Assembly (NCBI RefSeq): GCF_018070565.1
Contig: NZ_JAGPXL010000033.1
Span: 1 to 64,000 of the forward strand
DNA from: Streptomyces sp. B93
Lineage (GTDB): Bacteria; Actinomycetota; Actinomycetes; Streptomycetales; Streptomycetaceae
Direction of reading: 5' to 3'
DNA length: 64,000 bases
Made by a program: the position numbers and the translations under genes. Below, piece by piece: positions 24,646 to 33,076 of this stretch. A model generated the notes under the pieces. The model saw only the letters and a program-made list of their open reading frames with translations, ran no database searches and had not been told where the DNA came from. Every line of letters begins with the position of its first letter. Position 1 is the first letter of the stretch.

Positions 24646-25068
24646 TCAGTAGGTGTCCACGACCTTCACTTCCTCCTCCGTGACCTCGCCCTCGATGATC
24701 CGGAACGAGCGGAACTGGAAGTCGCCGAGGCCGTCGGTGTCGGCGGTGGAGACCAGGACGTAGTGCGCGCCGGGCTCGTTGGCGTAGGAGATGTCGGTGC
24801 GGGAGGGGTAGGCCTCGGTCGCGGTGTGGGAGTGGTAGATGATCACCGGCTCCTCGTCGCGGTCGTCCAGCTCGCGGTAGAGCTTGAGCAGGTCCTGCGA
24901 GTCGAACTCGTAGAACGTGGGTGAGCGGGCGGCGTTGAGCATCGGGATGAACCGCTCGGGGCGGCCCTCCCCCACCGGTCCCGCGACCACGCCGCACGCC
25001 TCGTCGGGGTGGTCCTCGCGCGCGTGGGCGACGATCCTGTCGTGCAGGGCCTGGGTGATGGTCAGCAT
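24646..25068 (-). CDS. mec: JAMM/Mpn-domain metalloprotease, CysO-cysteine hydrolase Mec
   Basis: 140 residues. The JAMM metal and catalytic residues are all present: Glu23 in DEACGVVAG, His79 and His81 in YHSHTATEAYPS, and Ser89/Asp92 in SRTD. In M. tuberculosis this enzyme cuts the CysO-Cys bond to release cysteine and regenerate CysO. In this genome it is also the obvious candidate to trim the Met-Ala tail of the CysO precursor. It is upstream of leader, cysO and cysM on the same strand, although the 281-base gap and operator suggest cysO-cysM also have their own promoter. Confidence 0.92.
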   Translation of the reverse strand: MLTITQALHDRIVAHAREDHPDEACGVVAGPVGEGRPERFIPMLNAARSPTFYEFDSQDLLKLYRELDDRDEEPVIIYHSHTATEAYPSRTDISYANEPGAHYVLVSTADTDGLGDFQFRSFRIIEGEVTEEEVKVVDTY

Positions 25069-25088
25069 GCTGGCCAGGATAAGCAGTG

Positions 25089-25125
25089 GGGCCGCCCCGT
25101 ACCGAAGGGTGGTACGGGGCGGCCC
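25089..25125 (-). terminator. Terminator after the sodium:alanine symporter gene
   Basis: Perfect 15-bp stem (GGGCCGCCCCGTACC / GGTACGGGGCGGCCC) with a 7-base loop, located between the symporter stop (25159, minus) and the mec start. Confidence 0.8.
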
Positions 25126-25158
25126 GGATACCGGACGGAGGCCTGACGCCCAGGGACG

Positions 25159-26697
25159 TCAGAGCGTCTTGGCGGACTCCAGGTCCTCGTCGCCGCGGTC
25201 GGCGCCGACCAGGGCGGCCTTGCGGTCGCGGGCCCAGTCCAGGAAGGACTTCAGCTCGCGCTTGACCACCGGGGCCAGCAGGTAGAGGCCGATGATGTTG
25301 AACACCGACAGCAGGAACAGCGCCGAGTCGGCCAGGCTGATCAGCGAGTCCAGGGTGAGCAGCGAGCCCGCGATGACGAACACGCTCCAGGTGGCCTTGA
25401 AGACGGTCTCGCTGGTCTTGCTCTTGCCGAACAGGTACGTCCAGGCCTTGAGGCCGTAGTAGCCCCAGGTCAGGATCGTGGAGAAGGCGAACAGCAGCAC
25501 CGCGACGGTCAGCAGGTTCGGGAACCAGGGCAGCACGGTCTCGAAGGCGTCGGAGGTGATGGTGACACCGCCGATGCTCTCGCCCGCGCGGGCCTCGGCC
25601 CAGCTGGCCGGGTTGGCGATGACGATGGTCAGCGCGGTCATGGTGCAGATGACGACCGTGTCGATGAACGGCTCCAGCAGGGCGACCAGGCCCTCGGAGG
25701 CGGGGTGCTTGGTCTTCACCGCGGAGTGCGCGATCGGGGCCGAGCCCAGACCGGCCTCGTTGGAGAACGCGGCGCGCTGGAAGCCGACGATCAGGGCACC
25801 GATCACACCACCGGCGACACCGTCGGCCTCGAAGGCCCCGGACAGGATGGTCTGGACGGCGTCCGGCACGGCGGTGACGTTGGTCAGGATGACGGCGAGG
25901 CAGGCCACGATGTAGAGGGCGGCCATCGCCGGGACCAGACGGCTGGTGACGGAGGCGATGGAGCGGATGCCGCCGAGCAGCACCAGGCCGACCAGCGCGG
26001 CGATGACCAGGCCGAACAGCACGGCACCGGCGGAGGAGGCCAGGAAGCCGTCCTCGCCGCCGAACTGCGAGGAGAGCTGCGCGTAGGACTGGTTGGCCTG
26101 GAGCAGGTTGCCGCCGAACAGACCGAAGAACAGGATCATGATCGAGGCGAGCACGGCGAGCACCTTGCCGAGCTGGGCGCCGTTCTTGCCGAAGCGCTCG
26201 GCGAGGCCCTTGGGCAGGTAGTGCATCGGGCCGCCGGAGACGGTGCCGTCGGCGTGCTCCTCGCGGTACTTCACACCGAGGGTGACCTCGACGAACTTGG
26301 TCGCCATGCCGAGCAGACCGCAGAGGATCATCCAGAAGGTGGCACCGGCGCCACCGATGGAGACGGCGACGGCGACACCGGCGATGTTGCCGAGGCCGAC
26401 GGTGCCGGAGACGGCGGCGGTGAGGGCCTGGAAGTGGTTGACCTCACCGGCGGCGCCGTTCTCGTCGTACTTGCCGCGGACGACGTCGAAGGCGAGCTTG
26501 AACTTGCGCAGCTGGATCAGACCGAACCAGCCCGTGAAGACAAGACCGGCGACCACCAGCCAGGCGACGATGAGCGGAAGGTCGGTGTCGCCGACGGGGA
26601 CGGTGTAGAAGACGACGTCCGCGACCTTGTCGGCGACGGGTTCGAAGAAGTCGCTGACAGCGTCGTCGATGGACGTGGTGATGGAATCGAGTGACAT
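25159..26697 (-). CDS. Sodium:alanine/glycine symporter (AGCS family)
   Basis: 512 residues with about eleven transmembrane segments. Family signatures: FQALTAAVSGTVGLGNIAGVAVAVSIGGAGATFWM near the first helices and GFQRAAFSNEAGLGSAPIAHSAVKTKHP around residues 360-390. It imports alanine or glycine with sodium. Start ATG 26697 has GAGGTAA upstream; longer readings only add an Arg/Pro-rich segment. The gene is monocistronic with a strong terminator. The long 5' region (about 270 bases) has no riboswitch that I can recognise, although glycine riboswitches do control some members. Confidence 0.93.
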   Translation of the reverse strand: MSLDSITTSIDDAVSDFFEPVADKVADVVFYTVPVGDTDLPLIVAWLVVAGLVFTGWFGLIQLRKFKLAFDVVRGKYDENGAAGEVNHFQALTAAVSGTVGLGNIAGVAVAVSIGGAGATFWMILCGLLGMATKFVEVTLGVKYREEHADGTVSGGPMHYLPKGLAERFGKNGAQLGKVLAVLASIMILFFGLFGGNLLQANQSYAQLSSQFGGEDGFLASSAGAVLFGLVIAALVGLVLLGGIRSIASVTSRLVPAMAALYIVACLAVILTNVTAVPDAVQTILSGAFEADGVAGGVIGALIVGFQRAAFSNEAGLGSAPIAHSAVKTKHPASEGLVALLEPFIDTVVICTMTALTIVIANPASWAEARAGESIGGVTITSDAFETVLPWFPNLLTVAVLLFAFSTILTWGYYGLKAWTYLFGKSKTSETVFKATWSVFVIAGSLLTLDSLISLADSALFLLSVFNIIGLYLLAPVVKRELKSFLDWARDRKAALVGADRGDEDLESAKTL

Positions 26698-27069
26698 CGA
26701 GTTACCTCGGTGGCGCAGGGGACGTGCTGGCGGCGTACGCGCACAGCAGCGGTGCGGGGGCGGTCTCTGAATCGAACGCCGTTGTCCGTTCGGCGACTGT
26801 GGAGTTCGGTGAGCGAGCCCGCGGACCCGGGCCGGTGCTACTCCTGTCGTGCGCGCCGGCATGGTGACCGGCACTCCGTCCCGGCGAAGGGTGGTGCCGG
26901 GAAGGAGTTGCGAATTCTTACCACAGCGTTAACCCGGGCTTACGTGGCACAGATCACACAAAACGGCCCCCGGGGAGCAAAACCCCAGGGGCGGTGACTG
27001 GATCGTTATCCGGATTTGAGCGTCCGCTGAGCGAACACTTCCTGGTACAAACTGGACGTAAGGGCCTGG
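26698..27069. other. Gene-free 372-bp region upstream of the AGCS symporter
   Basis: Holds the symporter 5' region and, at 26966-26992, the terminator of the DUF2017 gene. The stretch 26905-26965 is clearly more AT-rich (for example GCGAATTCTTACCACAGCG) and is the likely promoter. A self-complementary segment (CGAACG...CGTTCG, around 26773-26792) could fold in the leader RNA. I do not see a glycine or c-di-AMP riboswitch core. Confidence 0.45.
26966..26992 (-). terminator. Terminator downstream of the DUF2017 gene
   Basis: Ten-pair stem (GCCCCTGGGG / CCCCGGGGGC on the minus strand, one G-T pair), loop TTTTGCT, followed by CGTTTTG. It lies about 78 bases past the DUF2017 stop codon. Confidence 0.7.
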
Positions 27070-27672
27070 CTACGGCAGCAGCGTCGAGACGAGGGTCTCC
27101 TGGAGCCCGCCGAGCCACAAGTACGCCATCACCATCGGCTTGCGCGGGTCGTCGTCCGGGAGCCGGTAGAGGAGGTCGGTGTCGTCCTCGTCGGTGATCT
27201 CCAGCCGGGAGCCGATCGCGAGACGCAGGTCGTTCAGCGCGCCGAGCCAGAGCCGGGAGTCGTCCGGCGACAGCTTCAGCACCGCCCCGCCCTCACCGGC
27301 GGCGGACAGCCCGTCGAGGGAGCGGATCACCGCCAGGGCGCTGTCGCGCTTGCCCGCCCTGAGGTCGTTCTCGGTGTAGCGGCGGAACTCCGCGGAGTAG
27401 GCCCGCCGCTCCTCGGCCTCGGCGGCGGAGGGGGCGCCCTCCGGGTCGTCGTAGGCGTCCGGGAACAGTCTCTTCAGCACCGGGTCGCTGGGCGGCTCGC
27501 TGGGGCCCTCGGCGAAAAGTTCGGCGAGCGGGTCGTCGGGGGCGTCCTCGGCGGGGCCTGGGCCGATGAGTTCCAGCAGCTGCACGGCGAGCGAGCGGAT
27601 GATGGAGATCTCGACGTCGTCGAGCGCGACGGCCGCGCCGCCGCCGGGAAGCGGTTCGAAGTGTCCGGGCAT
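27070..27672 (-). CDS. DUF2017 domain protein
   Basis: 200 residues, soluble, acidic. The conserved parts are the N-terminal GHFEPLPGGGAAVALDDVEISIIRSLAVQLLELIG, a mid helix RRAYSAEFRRYTENDLRAGKRDSALAVIRSL, and a C-terminal WLGALNDLRLAIGSRLEI ... MAYLWLGGLQETLVSTLL. DUF2017 proteins nearly always sit next to clpS in actinobacteria, as here (31-base gap), which suggests a link to Clp-dependent proteolysis; no biochemical role is known to me. Start ATG 27672. Followed by a terminator. Confidence 0.85.
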   Translation of the reverse strand: MPGHFEPLPGGGAAVALDDVEISIIRSLAVQLLELIGPGPAEDAPDDPLAELFAEGPSEPPSDPVLKRLFPDAYDDPEGAPSAAEAEERRAYSAEFRRYTENDLRAGKRDSALAVIRSLDGLSAAGEGGAVLKLSPDDSRLWLGALNDLRLAIGSRLEITDEDDTDLLYRLPDDDPRKPMVMAYLWLGGLQETLVSTLLP

Positions 27673-27703
27673 GGGTCTCTTCGTAGGTGGCGGTGGGCGC
27701 TGG

Positions 27704-28012
27704 CTACTTGCGGTCGTGCTGGAGCGTGGCCCACAGGCCGTAGCCGTGCATGGCCTGGACGTCGCGTTCCATCTCCTCACGGGTGCCGCTGGAGACGACC
27801 GCGCGGCCCTTGTGGTGGACGTCGAGCATGAGCTTGGTGGCCTTGTCCTTGGAGTAGCCGAAGTACGTCTGGAAGACGTACGTCACATAGCTCATGAGGT
27901 TGACCGGGTCGTTGTGGACGATGGTGACCCAGGGGACGTCCGGCTCGGGGACGGCGGAAACCTCCTCCGCCGACTCGGTGCGTTCGATCTCGATGGGAGC
28001 GGCTGACGTCAC
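27704..28012 (-). CDS. clpS: ATP-dependent Clp protease adaptor ClpS
   Basis: 102 residues. The ClpS core runs from about residue 28: VPWVTIVHNDPVNLMSYVTYVFQTYFGYSKDKATKLMLDVHHKGRAVV. HNDPVN and the M/V/H residues lining the N-degron pocket are intact. It delivers proteins with bulky hydrophobic N-termini to ClpCP or ClpAP. The disordered N-terminal 25 residues engage the Clp ATPase. GTG 28012 is the start that fits the family length. Divergent from pncB, co-directional with the DUF2017 gene. Confidence 0.94.
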   Translation of the reverse strand: MTSAAPIEIERTESAEEVSAVPEPDVPWVTIVHNDPVNLMSYVTYVFQTYFGYSKDKATKLMLDVHHKGRAVVSSGTREEMERDVQAMHGYGLWATLQHDRK

Positions 28013-28040
28013 ATGACCATGCTGCCACGGGCCCCATAAA

Positions 28041-28055
28041 TCGTCACACTGACGA
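28041..28055. promoter_or_regulatory. Inverted repeat in the clpS-pncB divergent promoter region
   Basis: TCGTCA-CAC-TGACGA, a 15-base imperfect-free palindrome with 6-bp arms, lies 23 bases before the pncB start, the only such element in the 65-base region. A repressor site for NAD salvage is plausible; the regulator is unknown. Confidence 0.4.
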
Positions 28056-28077
28056 AATGGGGGTAGCATCGGTTGCC

Positions 28078-29424
28078 ATGAACACAGCGGACCTTGGTTT
28101 GCCGGTCGAAGTGCCCTCCACTGCGCTCTTCACCGACCAGTACGAGCTGACCATGCTCCAGGCCGCCATGAAGGCGGGCACCGCCGGACGGCGCTCCGTC
28201 TTCGAGGTCTTCACCCGCAGACTGCCCGGCGGGCGGCGCTACGGCGTCGTCGCGGGCACCGGCCGGGTCCTGGACGCGGTGGAGAACTTCCGCTTCGACG
28301 CGGACGTGCTGGACTTCCTGCGCGAGCGCTCCATCGTCGACGACGAGACCCTGGCCTGGCTCGCCGACTACCGCTTCACCGGGGACATCTGGGGCTACCC
28401 CGAGGGCGAGGTGTACTTCCCCGGCTCACCGATCCTGCGGGTGGAGGGCACCTTCGCCGAGTGCGTCCTGCTGGAGACGGTGATCCTCTCCATCCTCAAC
28501 CACGACTCGGCGATCGCCGCGGCGGCCTCCCGGATGTCGTCGGCCGCCGGGGACCGGCCGCTGATCGAGATGGGCGCCCGCCGCACCCATGAACTCGCCG
28601 CCGTCGCCGCCTCCCGCGCCGCCTACGTCGGCGGCTTCTCCTCCACCTCCGACCTCGCCGCGGGCTTCCGCTACGGCATCCCCACCGTCGGCACCTCCGC
28701 CCACGCCTTCACCCTGCTGCACGACCGGGAGCGGGACGCCTTCCGCGCCCAGGTGGAGTCCATGGGCCGGGGCACCACCCTGCTCGTCGACACCTACGAC
28801 GTCACCGAGGCCGTCCGTACGGCGGTGGAGGTCGCCGGACCCGGCCTGGGCGCGGTGCGCATCGACTCGGGCGACCTGCTGCTGGTCGCGCACCGGGTAC
28901 GCCAGCAGCTGGACGAGCTGGGCGCCACCGGCACGAAGATCATCGTCACCTCCGACCTCGACGAGTACGCCATCGCCTCGCTCGCCGCCGCGCCCGTCGA
29001 CGCGTACGGCGTCGGCACCCAGCTCGTCACCGGCTCCGGGCACCCCACCTGCTCGATGGTCTACAAGCTGGTCGCCCGCGCCGACTCCGCCGACCCGGCC
29101 GCCCCGCTCGTACCGGTCGCCAAGAAGGCCACCGGGGGCAAGACCTCCATCGGCGGCCGCAAGTGGGCCGCGCGGCGCCCGGACGCCGACGGTGTGGCGG
29201 AGGCCGAGGTCGTCGGCACCGGGCCGGTCCCGGCCGACCTGGCCGACCACGCCCTGCTGGTCGAGCTGGTCAAGGGCGGCGAGGTGATCGCCCGCGAGCC
29301 CCTGGACGCCCCCCGCGACCGGCACATCGCCGCCCGCGCGGCCCTGCCCCTGTCGGCGACGCAGCTCTCCCGCGGGGAGCCGGTGATCCCGACGGAGTAC
29401 GTGCCGGGGCTCACGGGATCATGA
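28078..29424 (+). CDS. pncB: Nicotinate phosphoribosyltransferase
   Basis: 448 residues. Motifs: FTDQYELTMLQAAMKAG at the N-terminus, FEVFTRRLPGGRRYGVVAG, the HELAAVAASRAAYVGGFSSTSDL active-site region with the conserved His equivalent (the autophosphorylated His in GTSAHAF), and VRIDSGDLL for PRPP binding. It makes nicotinate mononucleotide from nicotinate, the Preiss-Handler entry to NAD. ATG 28078 has no clear ribosome site and may be translated from a near-leaderless mRNA. The downstream pncA makes its substrate. Confidence 0.95.
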   Translation: MNTADLGLPVEVPSTALFTDQYELTMLQAAMKAGTAGRRSVFEVFTRRLPGGRRYGVVAGTGRVLDAVENFRFDADVLDFLRERSIVDDETLAWLADYRFTGDIWGYPEGEVYFPGSPILRVEGTFAECVLLETVILSILNHDSAIAAAASRMSSAAGDRPLIEMGARRTHELAAVAASRAAYVGGFSSTSDLAAGFRYGIPTVGTSAHAFTLLHDRERDAFRAQVESMGRGTTLLVDTYDVTEAVRTAVEVAGPGLGAVRIDSGDLLLVAHRVRQQLDELGATGTKIIVTSDLDEYAIASLAAAPVDAYGVGTQLVTGSGHPTCSMVYKLVARADSADPAAPLVPVAKKATGGKTSIGGRKWAARRPDADGVAEAEVVGTGPVPADLADHALLVELVKGGEVIAREPLDAPRDRHIAARAALPLSATQLSRGEPVIPTEYVPGLTGS

Positions 29425-29640
29425 CCGGCGCGCGGAGACTGCACGTCCGCTCCCCGGCACGGAGGCGGCGTGGGGCGGTCACCGGGGGTACCCGGTGGGT
29501 GCGCCCTGCCGTGCCCCCTCCCGCCCCGACCGCGAAGTCTCTAGGCTCGGAGGTTCACCGCACCGGCCCGGGCCCGCACCCCACAGCTGAACATCCCCCG
29601 ACCGCCCACCCGGACCCCCCTGAGTCGAAGGACACCGACC

Positions 29641-30234
29641 ATGCGCCGCGCCTTGATCGTCGTTGACGTGCAGAACGACTTCTGCGAGGGGGGCAGCCTC
29701 CCGGTGGCCGGGGGCGCCGACGTGGCCGCCGCGATCACCGAGCTGATCGGCCAGGCCCCCGCCGGGTACCGGCACGTCGTGGCCACCCGCGACCACCACA
29801 TCGCGCCCGGCGGCCACTTCGCCGACAACCCCGACTTCGCGCACTCCTGGCCGGCGCACTGCGTCGCCGGTACGGAAGGGGTGGGCTTCCACCCCAACTT
29901 CGCCCCGGCCGTCGCCTCCGGCGCGATCGACGCCGTCTTCGACAAGGGCGCCTACGCCGCCGCCTACAGCGGCTTCGAGGGCGTCGACGAGAACGGCGTC
30001 CCGCTCGCCGACTGGCTGCGCGCCCGCGGGATCGACGAGGTCGACGTGGTCGGCATCGCCACCGACCACTGTGTGCGCGCCACCGCCCTGGACGCCGCCC
30101 GCGAGGGCTTCCGCACGCACGTCCTGCTCGACCTCACGGCGGGCGTGGCCGAGGAGAGCACTGAGCGGGCGCTGGAGGAGCTGCGCGCGGCCGGGGTGGA
30201 GCTGTCGGGGAAGCCGGTCGTCTCCCGCCTGTGA
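29641..30234 (+). CDS. pncA: Nicotinamidase
   Basis: 197 residues. The catalytic triad is Asp9 (VVDVQNDFCEGGSL), Lys102 (FDKGAY) and Cys144 (TDHCVRATAL). Metal ligands Asp51, His53, His59 and His73 are present (TRDHHIAPGGHF, WPAHC). It hydrolyses nicotinamide to nicotinate in the NAD salvage route and in other bacteria activates pyrazinamide. It is downstream of pncB on the same strand after a 216-base gap, so it may have its own promoter. The two genes together form the full nicotinamide-to-NaMN path. Confidence 0.95.
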   Translation: MRRALIVVDVQNDFCEGGSLPVAGGADVAAAITELIGQAPAGYRHVVATRDHHIAPGGHFADNPDFAHSWPAHCVAGTEGVGFHPNFAPAVASGAIDAVFDKGAYAAAYSGFEGVDENGVPLADWLRARGIDEVDVVGIATDHCVRATALDAAREGFRTHVLLDLTAGVAEESTERALEELRAAGVELSGKPVVSRL

Positions 30235-30270
30235 GCGCCGGTGGGCCCGCCCACGCCGCAGGGAACCCGC

Positions 30271-30612
30271 CTACGCCGGGGCCGCCGGGCGGCGCAGCAG
30301 GGCCCGGATGGGGTGCCACAGCTCCATCGGGCCGATGCCGCCGACATCGGGCGCCGTGCGCCATATCAGCCCGTCCGGGTGGTGCAGTACGGCGGTGATC
30401 TCGTCCGGCGTCGGCGGGGCGGCGTTGCCCCGCAGGTAGACCGCGCGCAGACCGAGGTTGCGCAGCCTGGTCAGGGCGCGCGCCCGGTTCTGGGCGTGGA
30501 CGAGCACCCGTACGCCTCCCGGGGCGCTCGGGCCGTCGGCGGTGGGGCTGGGCAGGTTCAGTGCCACCACCACGGTGCCGTTCGGCAGCTTGCTGAAGCC
30601 TCCTGCGGCCAT
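30271..30612 (-). CDS. Conserved hypothetical protein
   Basis: 113 residues; I do not recognise a family. It has no signal peptide, no transmembrane segment and no Cys. The middle is Arg-rich (HAQNRARALTRLRNLGLRAVYLRGN) and the C-terminus has LHHPDGLIWRTAPDVGGIGPMELWHPIRALLRRP. A helix-strand mix with many small residues suggests a compact alpha/beta fold. It converges on pncA and is followed upstream by the InhA-protease terminator. Codon use is normal for the region, supporting a real gene. Confidence 0.6.
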   Translation of the reverse strand: MAAGGFSKLPNGTVVVALNLPSPTADGPSAPGGVRVLVHAQNRARALTRLRNLGLRAVYLRGNAAPPTPDEITAVLHHPDGLIWRTAPDVGGIGPMELWHPIRALLRRPAAPA

Positions 30613-30673
30613 GCAGTCACACCCCCGTGCGAGCCGGTGTCAATAAGTCAGTCACAGGACGCACCTAAACACG

Positions 30674-30707
30674 ATCGGCGGCAACCCGCCAAGGGGCTGC
30701 CGCCGAT
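30674..30707 (-). terminator. Terminator after the M6 protease gene
   Basis: Ten-bp arms ATCGGCGGCA / TGCCGCCGAT enclose GCCCC...GGG, which extends the stem; on the minus strand it is followed by CGTGTTT. Confidence 0.75.
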
Positions 30708-30733
30708 ACGCGTCTGACCTGCGGAAATACTGA

Positions 30734-33076
30734 CTACTTCACCGCGGGGCCGACCTGGACCGTGATCGTCGAGCCGCTGAGCGGCTGGTCGACGATCTTG
30801 ATCTTGGTGTTGGTGTCAGTGATCTTGACACCGGCTCGCGGGTTGGACTCGTCGTAGTAGGTGCTGGCGTGGTCGTTGAAGACCGGCACACCCAGCGACG
30901 GCTTGACCCGGGTCGGCACGTCCGCCTTGTGGAGGGTCATGCCGCTCGACGGGTACCAGCTGAACGGCGAGTCGTAGGTCTGGATGCGGTTGCGCATCAG
31001 CGTGCCGTCCGACCACTTCAGCGCGGTCGGGTGGGAGTCGACGGGCAGCAGCAGACCGGCACCCGGGTGCTGGCTGGTGTTGTTGTCCTGCTGCGAGGTG
31101 TCCCACTTCCAGATCAACAGGCCGGGCTGGTAGGCGAAGTGCTCCACCCAGTCCGGACGGCTGTTCGCGAAGCCGAAGTTGTACGGGCCGACCTTGAGGG
31201 TCTTGTCGTACGACACGTACTGGCGGTTCTCGGCGATGTAGTACTGCGCGTAGTCCTTGGTGAAGGAGGCGCCGATGCGCGAGAAGCCGTTGGCGGTCCA
31301 AGCGGCGTCCGCGCTCTCCGCGTTGTCGCTGAACAGCGGGGCGCCGTCGGCGGTGAGCGTGATCCGGTCGGCGGTGAAGCCCTTCAGGGACACGCCGCCG
31401 TCGGTGGCGTAGCGGAAGCGGACGTCGATCTTCTGACCGGCGTAGGCGTCCAGCGGGTACGACAGCTGCTGGTGGCCCTCGGAGACCCCGCTGAGGGCGG
31501 GCTGGTCGCTGCCGTCACGGCCGATCGGGGCGCCGTCCACGGTGCCGTCGACCGGGGTCCAGCTGCTGCCGCCGTTGGTGGAGACCTCGGTGTAGAGGTA
31601 GTCGTAGTCCTTCTCGATCTCCCACCAGCCGTCCAGGGTCAGCGCGGCCGAGGCCTTGCCGGTCAGGTCGACGGAGCGGGCGAGCGTGGCGCGGCGGTCG
31701 TTGCTGCTGCCGCTCCACCACTGGGTCTCACCCTCGGCCGGGGCGACGATCTCGGTGGTGACCGCCTTCTCGGGCAGCTGCACCACGAGGGCCTGCGGGT
31801 TCTTGGTGTTGTACTCCGCCACACCCAGCTTGTGCCTCGAGCCGGTCGCGGCCTTCGCCACGTCGTAGTCGAGCCAGCCCAGCTGGAGCTTGTCCCAGGC
31901 GGTCATGTCGCCGGGCATGTCACCAATGGTGTCCTCACCGGTGCCGAGCCAGGAACCGGACGACATCAGCGTCCAGAAACCGGTGGAGTTCTCGCCGCCC
32001 GCGGTGTCGTAGTGGTCCGGCAGACCGAGGTCGTGGCCGTACTCGTGGGCGAAGACGCCGAGTCCGCCGTTCTCCGGCTGGATGGTGTAGTCGCCGACCC
32101 AGATCCCGCTGTCGCCGATCTGGGTGCCGCCGAGCTTGTTGAAGTCGGGGCCGGTGGCACCCGCGTCGGTGCCGAACGCGTACCAGCGGTGCGCCCAGAT
32201 GGCGTCCTCGCCCTGCGCGCCGCCGCCCGCGGACTCGTCCTCACCGGCGTGCACGATCTGGAAGTGGTCGATGTAGCCGTCGCGCTCGTTGAAGTCGCCG
32301 TCGCCGTCGTGGTCGTAGCGGTCCCACTGGTCGTACTCGGCGAGCGCGGCGCTGATCTCGGCGGTGGTCTTCCCGGCCGCCTTCTGGTCGTCGACCCAGG
32401 CGTTGACGCCGTCCTGCACCGCGTACCAGGCGCAGTTGTCGGGGTCGCAGGCGTTGGAGCCGTAACGGGCCTCGTTGTACGGCACCTTGACCCAGTCGGT
32501 GACCTCGCCGTCGATGGAGTAGCGGCCCGAGGACTGCTTCTCGTAGTACGTCTTCATCGAGCCGACGCCGTCGCCGAAGTACAGGTCCTGGAAGTGCTCG
32601 CGGTTGTAGTCCGCCTGCCAGGCCGTGCTGTTGTCCTTGGAGCGGTCCGGCTCGGCTATCTCGTTGTGCAGCGGGCCGGGGGTGCCGCCGTAGCGCGGGT
32701 CGGTCTGGTCGCCGAACTCGACCAGGATGGTGAAGATCTTGTCGGTCTTCTCCCGGCCCAGCTCGACGTACTTGCTGTCGCCCTTCTTGCCCTTGAGCCG
32801 GACGACCTTGGAGCCGTCGCGCTCCTTGACCTCGGCCTTGCCGGATATGACCTGCTTGAGGGCTTCCTCGCGCTGGGCCTCCTGGGTCTTGCTGAGCGGA
32901 CCGTCGAAGTCGTGGTCCTTCACCGCCTTGCCCGACGCCGGGTCCTGCCGGTCGACGGCGGCGGGGCCGCCCGCCGGAGCGGCCTGGGCCACCGTGGCGG
33001 CCGAGAACGTGGCGGTGGCCGCCGCGAACGCCACCGCGGTAGCGGTCGCTCTGAACGTCCAGGGTCTACTGGTCAC
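30734..33076 (-). CDS. Secreted immune inhibitor A metalloprotease (peptidase M6)
   Basis: 780 residues. The signal peptide (about 1-32, FRATATAVAFAAATATFSAATVAQAA) is followed by a propeptide (about 33-110). The M6 catalytic domain has HEYGHDLGLPDH (His344, Glu345, His348) and a Ca-binding-like loop YDHDGDGDFNERDGYID (254-270). Beyond about 430 are beta-sandwich domains with WWSGSSNDRRATL and FRYATDGGVSLKGFTADRITL, as in InhA of Bacillus. It is a secreted zinc protease, probably involved in hyphal protein turnover. GGAGG is nine bases before GTG 33076. Monocistronic. Confidence 0.93.
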   Translation of the reverse strand: MTSRPWTFRATATAVAFAAATATFSAATVAQAAPAGGPAAVDRQDPASGKAVKDHDFDGPLSKTQEAQREEALKQVISGKAEVKERDGSKVVRLKGKKGDSKYVELGREKTDKIFTILVEFGDQTDPRYGGTPGPLHNEIAEPDRSKDNSTAWQADYNREHFQDLYFGDGVGSMKTYYEKQSSGRYSIDGEVTDWVKVPYNEARYGSNACDPDNCAWYAVQDGVNAWVDDQKAAGKTTAEISAALAEYDQWDRYDHDGDGDFNERDGYIDHFQIVHAGEDESAGGGAQGEDAIWAHRWYAFGTDAGATGPDFNKLGGTQIGDSGIWVGDYTIQPENGGLGVFAHEYGHDLGLPDHYDTAGGENSTGFWTLMSSGSWLGTGEDTIGDMPGDMTAWDKLQLGWLDYDVAKAATGSRHKLGVAEYNTKNPQALVVQLPEKAVTTEIVAPAEGETQWWSGSSNDRRATLARSVDLTGKASAALTLDGWWEIEKDYDYLYTEVSTNGGSSWTPVDGTVDGAPIGRDGSDQPALSGVSEGHQQLSYPLDAYAGQKIDVRFRYATDGGVSLKGFTADRITLTADGAPLFSDNAESADAAWTANGFSRIGASFTKDYAQYYIAENRQYVSYDKTLKVGPYNFGFANSRPDWVEHFAYQPGLLIWKWDTSQQDNNTSQHPGAGLLLPVDSHPTALKWSDGTLMRNRIQTYDSPFSWYPSSGMTLHKADVPTRVKPSLGVPVFNDHASTYYDESNPRAGVKITDTNTKIKIVDQPLSGSTITVQVGPAVK

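Noticed and set aside
26698..26965. Glycine riboswitch before the AGCS symporter
   Set aside because: I looked for the GGAGAG...CCGAAGGGGCAA core of the glycine aptamer and found nothing convincing on the minus strand.
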